From Caldifarciminota bacterium (lineage in GTDB: Bacteria > Hydrothermota > Tepidihabitantia > B3-TA06), in assembly GCA_014729665.1 (NCBI GenBank), contig WJJO01000342.1, positions 1-11,228 on the forward strand: a stretch of DNA of 11,228 bases. Direction: 5' to 3'. The position numbers were made by a program, and so were the translations under genes. Below are positions 1-7,659 of this stretch, piece by piece. A model generated the notes under the pieces. The model did not search any database, had not been told where the DNA came from, and saw nothing but the letters and a program-made list of their open reading frames with translations. Positions within the stretch are counted from its first letter, which is position 1. Each line of letters begins with the position of its first letter.

Positions 1-1485
1 ACCTTCTTCGGGGCGGGTATGGCCGCAGACGCCTTCATCGTCGCCTTCCGTATCCCGAACCTGCTTCGCGACTTCTTTGCCGAAAACGCCCTTTCCGCAT
101 CGTTCATCCCGGTCTTCGTCGAGAAGATGCAGGGGGGAAATCGCAGGGATATGTGGCGGTTCTCGAATAACCTGTTTAATACGTTGCTGATAGTAGTCGG
201 AGTAATCGTCGCGGCAGGTGTTGTGTTTTCTCCGCAGGTGGTTTCGGTAATCGCCGGAGGTTACAGGTCAGACCCTGAGAAATTCAATCTAACCGTAAGA
301 CTCACAAGGATTCTCTTTCCATTCCTGTTGTTTATATCTCTGGCCGCATGGTCACAGGGGGTGCTCAACGCCCACGACCGTTTCTTCCTTCCGGCGGTAA
401 GCCCGGCGTTCTTCAACCTGCTTTCGATTGCAGGCGCGTTGATTGCATGGAGGTTCGCGGCTTCACTTGGATTAAAATACGAGATAGTGGGCCTGGCAGT
501 AGGTGGCATGGTCGGGGTATTCCTGCAGTTCCTTATCCCCTACATATTCGTATGGGGAAAGGGGTATCGGTACAGACCGTATATCAACTGGCGTTCTCGA
601 GCCCTCGGTAAGGTCTTAAGGCTCTGGATACCGGTCGTTATCGGCCTGGGGCTGTTCGAGATACAGGCCGCCGTAGATACCCTGCTTGCAACGCTCCTTG
701 AGGAAGGCTCGGTCTCGTGGCTCTACTACGCCTACCGAATAATGCATCTTCCATTGGCAATATTCGGAGCGGCTGTGGGTACGGTCAGCCTGCCATTGTT
801 CTCGCGACTCCGTGAACAGGGCAAGTTTAATGAATTCGCCTCGTCCCTGAAGCGTTCTTTAAGGACGGTTTCAGTTCTCCTAATCCCTGTAGCACTGTTC
901 ATGATAGCCTTCTCCCTCCCAATAACACGGGTAATATTCCAGCACATGGCATTCACCCCCAGAGACACCTCCTACACATCCCAGGCACTGGTTTTTTACG
1001 TGGCCGGGATATGGGCTGCATCCTCGGTACGAACTCTTGTGCCGGCATTCTACGCCTTCCGCAAGCCTGTCGTTCCCATGCTGGTTAATCTGGGAAGCGT
1101 TATCCTGAACATCAGCATGAACCTGATTCTGGCATTCGTCGTATTCCAGGTAAGACAGTTTCGCGCGTTTGCAATAGCGACGACCACCTGTTCCTTCCTT
1201 TCGATGATTGTCCTCATGATTATATTAAAGCGCAGGCTTCCCGGCTGGAAGGCCTTGGACCATCCTTTATTCGGCCTCAGGTCCGCCGCTGCCGGATTTC
1301 TGGCTATACTTCCGGTATATCTGAGCTACAGGTTATATTTCATAAACGTTGTTGAAGGTTTCTGGTTTGCTCTACTTATGCTTGCAGCGGCATTTGCAGT
1401 CTTCGTACTACTTTACTACATATTCGCCAGACTCTTCGGTATCAAGGAGATATTGACCATCCTGAAACGACATTCGCGCACTTAA
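1..1485 (+). CDS. murJ: MurJ/MviN lipid II flippase, 5'-truncated by the window edge
   Basis: Integral inner-membrane MOP-superfamily protein that flips lipid-linked peptidoglycan precursor (lipid II) to the outer face of the membrane. The frame is open from base 1 and reads TFFGAGMAADAF before the first ATG at 19, so that ATG is internal. It aligns with E. coli MurJ around IFGAGMATDAF, so roughly 30 N-terminal residues lie upstream of the window. Family signatures follow: IPNLLRDFFAENALSASFIPVF near the start, whose Arg matches the conserved E. coli R52, and GSVSWLYYAYRIMHLP, whose Arg matches R270. The rest is a long series of hydrophobic helices, and the C-terminus is complete with TAA at 1483-1485. 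The visible 494 residues plus about 30 missing ones fit the usual 500-525. Identity is secure; the start is not visible. Confidence 0.95.
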   Translation, partial: TFFGAGMAADAFIVAFRIPNLLRDFFAENALSASFIPVFVEKMQGGNRRDMWRFSNNLFNTLLIVVGVIVAAGVVFSPQVVSVIAGGYRSDPEKFNLTVRLTRILFPFLLFISLAAWSQGVLNAHDRFFLPAVSPAFFNLLSIAGALIAWRFAASLGLKYEIVGLAVGGMVGVFLQFLIPYIFVWGKGYRYRPYINWRSRALGKVLRLWIPVVIGLGLFEIQAAVDTLLATLLEEGSVSWLYYAYRIMHLPLAIFGAAVGTVSLPLFSRLREQGKFNEFASSLKRSLRTVSVLLIPVALFMIAFSLPITRVIFQHMAFTPRDTSYTSQALVFYVAGIWAASSVRTLVPAFYAFRKPVVPMLVNLGSVILNISMNLILAFVVFQVRQFRAFAIATTTCSFLSMIVLMIILKRRLPGWKALDHPLFGLRSAAAGFLAILPVYLSYRLYFINVVEGFWFALLMLAAAFAVFVLLYYIFARLFGIKEILTILKRHSRT

Positions 1486-1530
1486 GTACCTGTCATAACG
1501 ATATATTTCTGCAAAAGGCAATGCGAGACC

Positions 1531-1558
1531 TTGACATGGTAGTTTTTATTTGTAGAAT
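1531..1558 (+). promoter_or_regulatory. sigma70-like promoter of the tRNA-fMet gene
   Basis: TTGACA at 1531-1536, a 16-nt spacer, then TAGAAT at 1553-1558. The expected transcription start is near 1565, a few bases before the mature tRNA 5' end at 1569, which fits a tRNA promoter with a very short leader. Read by eye. Confidence 0.75.
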
Positions 1559-1568
1559 GATAGTTCAC

Positions 1569-1642
1569 TGCGGGGTGGAGCAGTCTGGTAGCTCGTGAGG
1601 CTCATAACCTCAAGGTCGCTGGTTCAAATCCAGCCCCCGCTA
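1569..1642 (+). tRNA. Initiator tRNA-fMet (anticodon CAT)
   Basis: A full cloverleaf of 74 nt aligns without gaps to E. coli initiator tRNA. Acceptor pairs 2-7 are GCGGGG with CCCCGC. The D stem is GAGC/GCTC, giving the purine11:pyrimidine24 (A:T) pair typical of initiators. The anticodon loop CTCATAA carries CAT. The T arm is GCTGG-TTCAAAT-CCAGC. Position 1:72 is an unpaired T-T; lack of a Watson-Crick pair here marks bacterial initiators, although C-A is usual. The anticodon stem carries AGG/CCT instead of the classical GGG/CCC. The 3' CCA is not encoded (CTT follows the discriminator A), so CCA must be added by nucleotidyltransferase. The gene stands alone between murJ and the peptidase cluster. 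Confidence 0.95.
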
Positions 1643-1651
1643 CTTTTTCTA

Positions 1652-1675
1652 AAAGGCCCCTTTGGGGCCTTTCTT
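1652..1675 (+). terminator. Rho-independent terminator after tRNA-fMet
   Basis: A perfect 9-bp stem AAAGGCCCC / GGGGCCTTT (1652-1660 with 1664-1672) has a TTT loop and is followed by a pyrimidine-rich CTTCTT. It lies 10 nt downstream of the tRNA 3' end. It separates the tRNA unit from the peptidase promoter at 1727. Confidence 0.85.
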
Positions 1676-1726
1676 CTTATACCCCGATGCCTATTCATCG
1701 TGTAATCTTTCGTCAGTACTACCGGG

Positions 1727-1755
1727 TTGACAAGACTATTGAAAATGCGTCTAAT
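1727..1755 (+). promoter_or_regulatory. sigma70-like promoter of the first M16 cassette
   Basis: TTGACA at 1727-1732, a 17-nt spacer, then TCTAAT at 1750-1755. The predicted start near 1762 leaves a leader of about 30 nt. AGGAGG at 1782-1787 lies 4 nt before the ATG at 1792. Confidence 0.75.
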
Positions 1756-1791
1756 TGAATAATTGATCTGTACAAAAGCTCAGGAGGCTTC

Positions 1792-3270
1792 ATGAAGCAG
1801 CTTGCTAGGTTTTTATTCTTCACATTATTACTTCCATTAATTACTGGGGCAAGTACTTATGCTGAACTTGAGGAGCGTGTCGTAGAACACGAGCTGGAAA
1901 ACGGTATGCGCTTTCTGATATTCGAGCGTCACGATGCACCCCTCGTAAGTATGGTGATTTCGGTTAAGGCAGGTGCGGCTAACGAGGTGACTAATAAAAC
2001 GGGCGTCGCTCATTTCCTCGAACACCTCGCCTTCAAGGGAACTAAGAATCTCGGAACAACCGATTACGATGCCGAAAAGGATGCCCTTGCTGAACTCGAC
2101 AAGACTTTTGAAGCCTGGTTTCAAGCCTCGCAGGCTGGGGCTGAATCTGCGGTCTTGGACAGACTCTATGCAGATTTTATCGAAAAGCAGGATGAGGCTT
2201 TTTCCTATATCGTCGAGGGTGAAATAGGCAAACTCTATGAGGGTAACGGCGGCACCTCTGTAAATGCGGCGACTTCCTACGACTATACGACCTACCAGGT
2301 CACCCTTCCTTCAAACCGCTTCAAGCTCTGGTGTGCGGTGGAATCGGACAGGATGGCGAATCCTGTATTTAGGGAATTGTACAGGGAGCGCAATGTGATA
2401 CTTGAGGAAAGACGCAAAGGTACTGACAACAGCCCCACGGGCCTCTTCTGGGAGGAGTTCAACTGTGCGGCGTACAAGGCTCATCCCTACGGTCGTCCTA
2501 TTATTGGACACTATTCGGATATGGAGAACCTGTCGCGCGAGACCGTACGGGATTTCTACGAAACATTCTACGTACCCCAGCACATGACCGCAGGGATAGC
2601 CGGTGACGTTAATGCCGAAGAAATTATCCCCCTTCTTGATGCATACTTCGGCAGGATTCAGACCAAACCCGATCCACCTGAGATAATCACCACCGAACCT
2701 GAACAACCGGGTATCAGACGTGTTGAAGTCAAGCTTGCAAAAACACCGATTACCGTCGTTAAATTCCTGACCGTTCCCAGGGCCCACCCTGACGAAATTC
2801 CACTGGATTTACTGGCCACAATCCTCGGTGGCGGACAGACATCGAGACTGCACAGGGCGCTTGTTGAGAAACGTAAACTTGCAACCTATGTATCCGCATA
2901 TCATCCCACACGCCGTCACGGCGGCTACTTCCAGGTTTACGCAAGACCGGTAGAAGGCGTTACCCCGGGAGAACTTGAGGTTGCCGTCCTTGAGGAGCTT
3001 CGTAAAATCAAGGATAATCCCGTTAACACCTCTGAACTCGAAGCGGCCAGGGCGCGAATCCAGATTGGCATATTCGACGCCTTCTCTAACAACCTCAGGC
3101 TGGCTCGTAACCTTGCATTAGCAGATCAACAGCCCGACGGCTGGAGGAATACGTTCCGCAGGCTTGAGCAGGCTTCACTAATCACTCCGGATGATCTTAC
3201 CGATGTTGCCGGACGCTATCTGGACTTCGACAAAAGAACGGTTGGATTAATGGAGGTAACTGATGATTAA
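1792..3270 (+). CDS. Secreted M16 family zinc metallopeptidase, catalytic subunit (cassette 1)
   Basis: Clan ME (pitrilysin/MPP-like) peptidase of 492 aa. A signal peptide (basic start, hydrophobic residues about 7-18, likely cleavage after STYA near 24) predicts export. The inverted zinc motif HFLEH is at 74-78 (ligands H74 and H78, catalytic base E77). The third ligand is probably E206 in NVILEER. The gap from H78 to E206 is 128 residues, against about 76 in mitochondrial processing peptidase, because of an insertion of about 50 residues (roughly 90-150). The C-terminal M16 domain contains GGGQTSRLHRALVEKRKLAT, where the Arg/Tyr substrate-binding pair is replaced by Val/Thr, as expected if a partner supplies it. 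The start is fixed by AGGAGG 4 nt upstream. The stop overlaps the next gene by 8 nt. The physiological substrate is unknown. Confidence 0.93.
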   Translation: MKQLARFLFFTLLLPLITGASTYAELEERVVEHELENGMRFLIFERHDAPLVSMVISVKAGAANEVTNKTGVAHFLEHLAFKGTKNLGTTDYDAEKDALAELDKTFEAWFQASQAGAESAVLDRLYADFIEKQDEAFSYIVEGEIGKLYEGNGGTSVNAATSYDYTTYQVTLPSNRFKLWCAVESDRMANPVFRELYRERNVILEERRKGTDNSPTGLFWEEFNCAAYKAHPYGRPIIGHYSDMENLSRETVRDFYETFYVPQHMTAGIAGDVNAEEIIPLLDAYFGRIQTKPDPPEIITTEPEQPGIRRVEVKLAKTPITVVKFLTVPRAHPDEIPLDLLATILGGGQTSRLHRALVEKRKLATYVSAYHPTRRHGGYFQVYARPVEGVTPGELEVAVLEELRKIKDNPVNTSELEAARARIQIGIFDAFSNNLRLARNLALADQQPDGWRNTFRRLEQASLITPDDLTDVAGRYLDFDKRTVGLMEVTDD

Positions 3271-4684
3271 AAAGGTGTCAATTACTTTTTTCCTAACCCT
3301 CCTTACGCTTTCTGCAGGAAAGGTCAAGCTCGAAGATCCCCGTGAGATGGATTTTTCAGACGATACACCCTTTATTCCGCAGGAAGTTGAGCAGGAAACC
3401 CTATCGAATGGAATAACCGTATTCCTTGCAGAAAACCACGAATTGCCTCTGGTTGACGTCTTTATCGCCGTTAGGGCTGGAGAGGTAAGGGTTCCGGCAG
3501 CCGAGGCTGGATTTGCCGAAATACTTGCCTATATTATAGTTGAAGGTGGATCGAACAAGATCAAAACAAGGGCATTTAGAGACAGTCTTGAAAACCTTGG
3601 CGCAACCTTTCGGGCAGAACCGGGTTCAAAGTATACCGACTTCAGCCTTCATATCCTCTCAAAACATCTTCCCGCCCTTCTGCCCCTTGCCGTAGAAGCG
3701 ATACGATTCCCGGGCTTACCGCAGGAGCAGCTCGAGATTAATAAAAAGCAGTATCTTTCAAGCTACCAGGGGCGGAACAACGATCCGTACTCGGTCGCAT
3801 CACGTATCTACTGGAAACTCATCTACGGCAGGGACAGCCCTGCGGCACGTGAAGTTACGCCTTCTTCCCTTAATAAGATTACTGAGGAGTCTTTGGGGGA
3901 TTTTCACTCGGCCAACTACAGACCATCACACGTAATAGTAGGTGTCTCAGGCGACTTCCGCAAGGCTGAAATCCTCGAGCTGCTGGAAACCTGTCTCGGT
4001 AACTGGGAAGAACCTTCCGTAAATCCGGACCCGGAACTGGACATGATTACAGAAACTGCCGAACCCGGAATATACCTCGTTAACTGGCCGGGTGCGGTAC
4101 AAACAAACATCTGGATGGGGTATTTGAGTTTCAAGCGAGATGACGAAAGATATCCCAATGCACTGCTTTTTACAGAGATTTACGGGGCGTCCAGATTCTC
4201 ACGGATGAGGCTCGTGGTTCGCGAAAAGCACGGACTTGCATACTCGCCTTACGGCTGGGTATCGGGCGGGCTTACCGTACCCGGAACGTTTTCGACGGTC
4301 GTAGGAACAAAATCATCGACAACCCTTAAGGCGTTGAATCTTCTCAACGTAATTATCGAAGATCTGCGTACGCAGGGAGTGACGGAAGAGGATTTAACCA
4401 TTGCCAAGGAAAGCTGGCTTTCCGCTTTCCCGGCTCATTATTCGCAGACAACCAAGGTTATAAAAGACCGGATGCTGTATTACCGATATTCCTATCCTGT
4501 CAACTTCTGGGATATGCTGCCCGAAAAAATCAAACCCTTGACACAAGCAGATATGGGCGGTTTTGCTTCTGGATTCCTCGAACCTTCGCAACTAAGAATC
4601 CTCGTTGTCGGAGACACCTCATCTTTCGACGGTTCTATCGCGGAGTTTGGAGCGTTCAAGGTTTTAGATCCTTCCGAGTATTAG
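3263..4684 (+). CDS. Secreted M16-like protein, non-catalytic substrate-binding subunit (cassette 1)
   Basis: 473-aa M16-fold protein with a signal peptide (hydrophobic residues 5-18). Where the catalytic partner has HFLEH, this chain has EILAY (86-90), so both His ligands and the catalytic Glu are gone and it should not bind zinc there. It retains the Arg/Tyr pair R320 and Y327 in REKHGLAY, seven residues apart as in insulin-degrading enzyme R824/Y831. This matches bacterial M16B heterodimers, in which one chain carries the metal site and the other the R/Y pair. Other M16 landmarks are NYRPSHVIVGVSGDF (219-232) and LGNWEEP. The ATG at 3263 overlaps the end of the upstream gene by 8 nt, and its Shine-Dalgarno GGAGG (3252-3256) lies inside that gene, so translation is probably coupled and the two chains made in similar amounts. 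Confidence 0.9.
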   Translation: MIKKVSITFFLTLLTLSAGKVKLEDPREMDFSDDTPFIPQEVEQETLSNGITVFLAENHELPLVDVFIAVRAGEVRVPAAEAGFAEILAYIIVEGGSNKIKTRAFRDSLENLGATFRAEPGSKYTDFSLHILSKHLPALLPLAVEAIRFPGLPQEQLEINKKQYLSSYQGRNNDPYSVASRIYWKLIYGRDSPAAREVTPSSLNKITEESLGDFHSANYRPSHVIVGVSGDFRKAEILELLETCLGNWEEPSVNPDPELDMITETAEPGIYLVNWPGAVQTNIWMGYLSFKRDDERYPNALLFTEIYGASRFSRMRLVVREKHGLAYSPYGWVSGGLTVPGTFSTVVGTKSSTTLKALNLLNVIIEDLRTQGVTEEDLTIAKESWLSAFPAHYSQTTKVIKDRMLYYRYSYPVNFWDMLPEKIKPLTQADMGGFASGFLEPSQLRILVVGDTSSFDGSIAEFGAFKVLDPSEY

Positions 4685-4687
4685 GGC

Positions 4688-4715
4688 TTTACAGTTCCGG
4701 ATATTTAACTATGAT
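4688..4715 (+). promoter_or_regulatory. Promoter of the second M16 cassette
   Basis: TTTACA at 4688-4693, a 16-nt spacer, then TATGAT at 4710-4715, all inside the 58-nt gap after the TAG at 4682-4684. The predicted start near 4722 gives a leader of about 21 nt. An AGGAG Shine-Dalgarno (4733-4737) lies 5 nt before the ATG at 4743. No terminator is visible between cassettes, so readthrough from cassette 1 is also possible. Confidence 0.6.
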
Positions 4716-4742
4716 TGATGGAATAAGAAAACAGGAGAAGTT

Positions 4743-6221
4743 ATGAACAAAATCATTAAAGGTATTCTTTTGACGGCAGTACTTGTACTGCCTGTAGGAG
4801 CCGATGTCTCCTCGGAGATGGTCAATCGTGTTGTAGAGCATGAACTGGAAAACGGGATGCGTTTTCTTATCTTCGAGCGTCACGATGCCCCGCTTGTAAG
4901 CATGGTAATAGCTGTAAGGGCAGGTTCTGTTAACGAAGTAACCAACAAAACAGGTCTTGCCCACTTCCTCGAACATCTGGCGTTCAAGGGAACCGAAACC
5001 ATCGGCACAACTAATTACAGGAAGGAACGCAAGAAACTGGAAGATCTGGATGCAGCATTCCAGGCCTACTACAATGCTGTGGAAAGTGGAGCCGGTGACT
5101 CTACCGTACGTGTACTGCACGATGAGTTCAAGGAAAAGCAGGCAGTGGCGTCCGAATACGTTGTCCAGGGTGAGTTTTCCAATATATACGAACGCAACGG
5201 AGGGGTTGGACTCAACGCCTCTACCTCCTACGATTATACCCGTTACTATATAACACTTCCCTCTAACCGGTTCGAGCTCTGGTGTGCGATGGAATCTGAC
5301 AGATTGACGAATCCGGTATTCCGCGAACTCTACTCCGAACGCGACGTCATCCTGGAGGAGCGGCGCATGCGCACCGATAACAGTCCCGCAGGTCTTTTCT
5401 ACGAGGAGTTTAACTCGGTTTCGTACAAAGCTCACCCATATGGAGAGCCAATTATCGGTCATTTTTCCGATATGAAGAATCTTGCCCGTTCCGACGTCAG
5501 GGATTTTTACCGAACCTACTACGTACCTCAGAATATTACCGCGGCGATAGTCGGGGATGTTGAGGCGGAAAAGATTATCCCTGTTATAGATGAGTACTTC
5601 TCACCGATTCCAGCAAAACCCGAACCTCCTGAATTGATTACAGTCGAACCTCCCCAACCCGGCATCCGAAGGGTTAAGATGGATATCGGAAGACGCCCGA
5701 TGTTATACATGCTGTTTCCGACGGTCCCTGAAGGTCATCCGGACGAAATCGCCCTTGACCTTCTGGCCAGCGTCATCGGACAGGGTCAAACATCCAGGCT
5801 TTACCGGAAACTGGTTGAGGATGAGAAGCTTGCCACCTACATCTATGCCTCTCACGGAACCCGTTTGTACTCTGGTTTTCTTTTCTTCGGTGCAGGACCA
5901 ACCGAACAAACGACCCCGGAAGAATTGGAACAGGCAATCCTTGATGAACTTCAGACACTGCCTGAAAACCCGATAACCCGGACCGAACTTGACGCGGCCC
6001 TTGCTCGCTGGGAGGTCAGTCTCTACGACTACATATCATCTAACTACTATATGGCTTATCTCCTTGCAACCTCAGATCAAGGCAATGAAGGCTGGCAATA
6101 CATATTTACAAGCATTCGGGAGGCTAAAAAAATTACTCCTGAGGAGGTCATGGAAACGGCTGACAAATACATTAATCCCGATACAAGATCGGTAGGAATT
6201 ATGGAGGTGGAAAATGACTAA
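4743..6221 (+). CDS. Secreted M16 family zinc metallopeptidase, catalytic subunit (cassette 2)
   Basis: Paralogue of the 1792-3270 gene with exactly the same length (492 aa), aligning without visible gaps through the first 200 residues. The signal peptide is about residues 1-20, with cleavage likely after PVGA. HFLEH is at 74-78 and the probable third zinc ligand is E206 in DVILEER. The same insertion of about 50 residues lies between them, but its sequence is much more diverged than the flanks. The C-terminal domain reads GQGQTSRLYRKLVEDEKLAT, again Val/Thr in place of the Arg/Tyr pair. Residues 29-56 are almost identical between the paralogues although the codons differ at many third positions, so the duplication is old and the block is under protein-level constraint. 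It has its own promoter and overlaps the following gene by 8 nt, as in cassette 1. Confidence 0.93.
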   Translation: MNKIIKGILLTAVLVLPVGADVSSEMVNRVVEHELENGMRFLIFERHDAPLVSMVIAVRAGSVNEVTNKTGLAHFLEHLAFKGTETIGTTNYRKERKKLEDLDAAFQAYYNAVESGAGDSTVRVLHDEFKEKQAVASEYVVQGEFSNIYERNGGVGLNASTSYDYTRYYITLPSNRFELWCAMESDRLTNPVFRELYSERDVILEERRMRTDNSPAGLFYEEFNSVSYKAHPYGEPIIGHFSDMKNLARSDVRDFYRTYYVPQNITAAIVGDVEAEKIIPVIDEYFSPIPAKPEPPELITVEPPQPGIRRVKMDIGRRPMLYMLFPTVPEGHPDEIALDLLASVIGQGQTSRLYRKLVEDEKLATYIYASHGTRLYSGFLFFGAGPTEQTTPEELEQAILDELQTLPENPITRTELDAALARWEVSLYDYISSNYYMAYLLATSDQGNEGWQYIFTSIREAKKITPEEVMETADKYINPDTRSVGIMEVEND

Positions 6222-7629
6222 AAGACATGCACTACTGCTTTTCTTCCTGCCCCTCCTGACAGGGCTTGCAAAGACCAAAGACCCAAGGGATCTGGAATTT
6301 CCGACTCGTCTTGAATTCACCCCACACCAGGTCGATTATCATACCCTGTCTAACGGTATCGAGGTTTTCTTTGTAGAAGACCACGAGGTTCCCCTCACCG
6401 ACATCCACTTCTTCATCAAAGCCGGTGAAAACCGTATTCCGGGAGAATATGCTGGACTGGCCGAAATTTGCGCCTACCTGATAACCGAAGGTGGAAGCCG
6501 GACCGTACCTAAACGTGTATTCGAGGACAGCCTGAAGAACTTCGGTGCCTCCTTTTATGGCTATTCAGGAACCGATGAAGCCTCGTTTACCTTACACCTC
6601 CTTTCAAAGCACATCCCGGAACTGTTGCCTATGGTGGTGGAAGCTATCAGACAACCTGCACTTCCTGAAAATCAGCTGGCAGTCAACAAGGGTCAGTACC
6701 TGATAGGATACCAAAGCCGCAATTCCGAACCGTCCTCGGTAGCATCACGCATCTTCAAAAAACTCATATATGGTAAAAACAGCCCTGATGTCAGGGAAAC
6801 CACGCCCGAGAATCTGGCAAAGATAACCCTTGAGAAAATCGCCGAATTTCACAAGGCCAATTACCGTCCCGAACACATGATGATCGGGGTTGCAGGCGAT
6901 TTCGAACCCAAGGTTATGCTGGACCTGCTCGAACGCTACCTCGGGAACTGGGAAAACCCGTCTGAAAACCCCTGGGAGGAAATCCCCACCTATCTGGATC
7001 CCGCTCCAGGTGGAGTCTATTACGTGCACTGGCCCGAAGCGGTCCAGTCTAACGTACGCATGGGATATGAAGGCATATACAGGGATGCCCCAGATTACCC
7101 GGCTTCCAGGCTGTTCGTCGAGATATACGGGGGATCGTGGGGTTCCAGACTAATAAAACAGGTTCGTGTAGAAAAGGGTTATGCCTACGTTGCTTACGGT
7201 GTTCTTTCATCCGGTTTCACCGAACCCGGGACGTTCAGGATATTAACATCGACCAAAACCGAAACCACCGTTGATGCAATCCAACTGATACTCGAAATAA
7301 CCCGGGATATGAAGACAAAAGGCGTAACCGAAGACGAATTGAGGTTTTCTAAGACCAGCTGGCTGGCGTCCTTTCCCGCTTACTACGCCGAACCGGAGCA
7401 GGTTCTTTTCGACCGCATGAGATACGCCAAGTACGACTTCCCCCTCGACTTCTGGGACAAGCTGCCCGATAAGATAGAGCCTTTAGAAGTCACGGATGTC
7501 AACGCCTTTGCCTCAAGGTTCATTGAAACCGAAAAACTCGTCATCCTTGTCCTGGGCGATTCCACAGCCTTTCACGGCTCATTATCGGACATCGGCGAAG
7601 TTACAATAATCGATCCAGAAGAGTACTAG
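6214..7629 (+). CDS. Secreted M16-like protein, non-catalytic substrate-binding subunit (cassette 2)
   Basis: 471-aa paralogue of the 3263-4684 product with a signal peptide (hydrophobic residues about 6-19, likely cleavage after GLA). The zinc motif position reads EICAY (84-88), the same Glu, Ala and Tyr substitutions as the cassette 1 partner, so the loss of zinc binding predates the duplication. The Arg/Tyr pair is R318 and Y325 in RVEKGYAY. NYRPEHMMIGVAGDF and YLGNWENP match the first copy. The ATG lies within ATGACTAA, which also ends the upstream gene, and GGAGG (6203-6207) inside that gene is the ribosome site. It ends 30 nt before the convergent guaAA stop, and no convincing terminator is visible in that gap. 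It is predicted to pair with the 4743-6221 product; cross-pairing between cassettes cannot be excluded. Confidence 0.9.
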   Translation: MTKRHALLLFFLPLLTGLAKTKDPRDLEFPTRLEFTPHQVDYHTLSNGIEVFFVEDHEVPLTDIHFFIKAGENRIPGEYAGLAEICAYLITEGGSRTVPKRVFEDSLKNFGASFYGYSGTDEASFTLHLLSKHIPELLPMVVEAIRQPALPENQLAVNKGQYLIGYQSRNSEPSSVASRIFKKLIYGKNSPDVRETTPENLAKITLEKIAEFHKANYRPEHMMIGVAGDFEPKVMLDLLERYLGNWENPSENPWEEIPTYLDPAPGGVYYVHWPEAVQSNVRMGYEGIYRDAPDYPASRLFVEIYGGSWGSRLIKQVRVEKGYAYVAYGVLSSGFTEPGTFRILTSTKTETTVDAIQLILEITRDMKTKGVTEDELRFSKTSWLASFPAYYAEPEQVLFDRMRYAKYDFPLDFWDKLPDKIEPLEVTDVNAFASRFIETEKLVILVLGDSTAFHGSLSDIGEVTIIDPEEY

Positions 7630-7659
7630 AGCTAAATTCCCAATCCGGTGAATAAAAAA

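Noticed and set aside
4689..5462. 257-aa open frame on the minus strand, with a 158-aa one at 2311-2787 sharing similar peptide stretches
   Set aside because: Both are antisense to the two homologous catalytic M16 genes in the same relative frame. Their similarity is a by-product of the conserved sense proteins, and neither has a promoter or ribosome site.
1792..7629. Mitochondrial-processing-peptidase or PQQ-biosynthesis (PqqF-like) role for the M16 genes
   Set aside because: Signal peptides put the products outside the cytoplasm, and no pqqA-E or maturation partners are nearby. Fold similarity alone does not support these functions.
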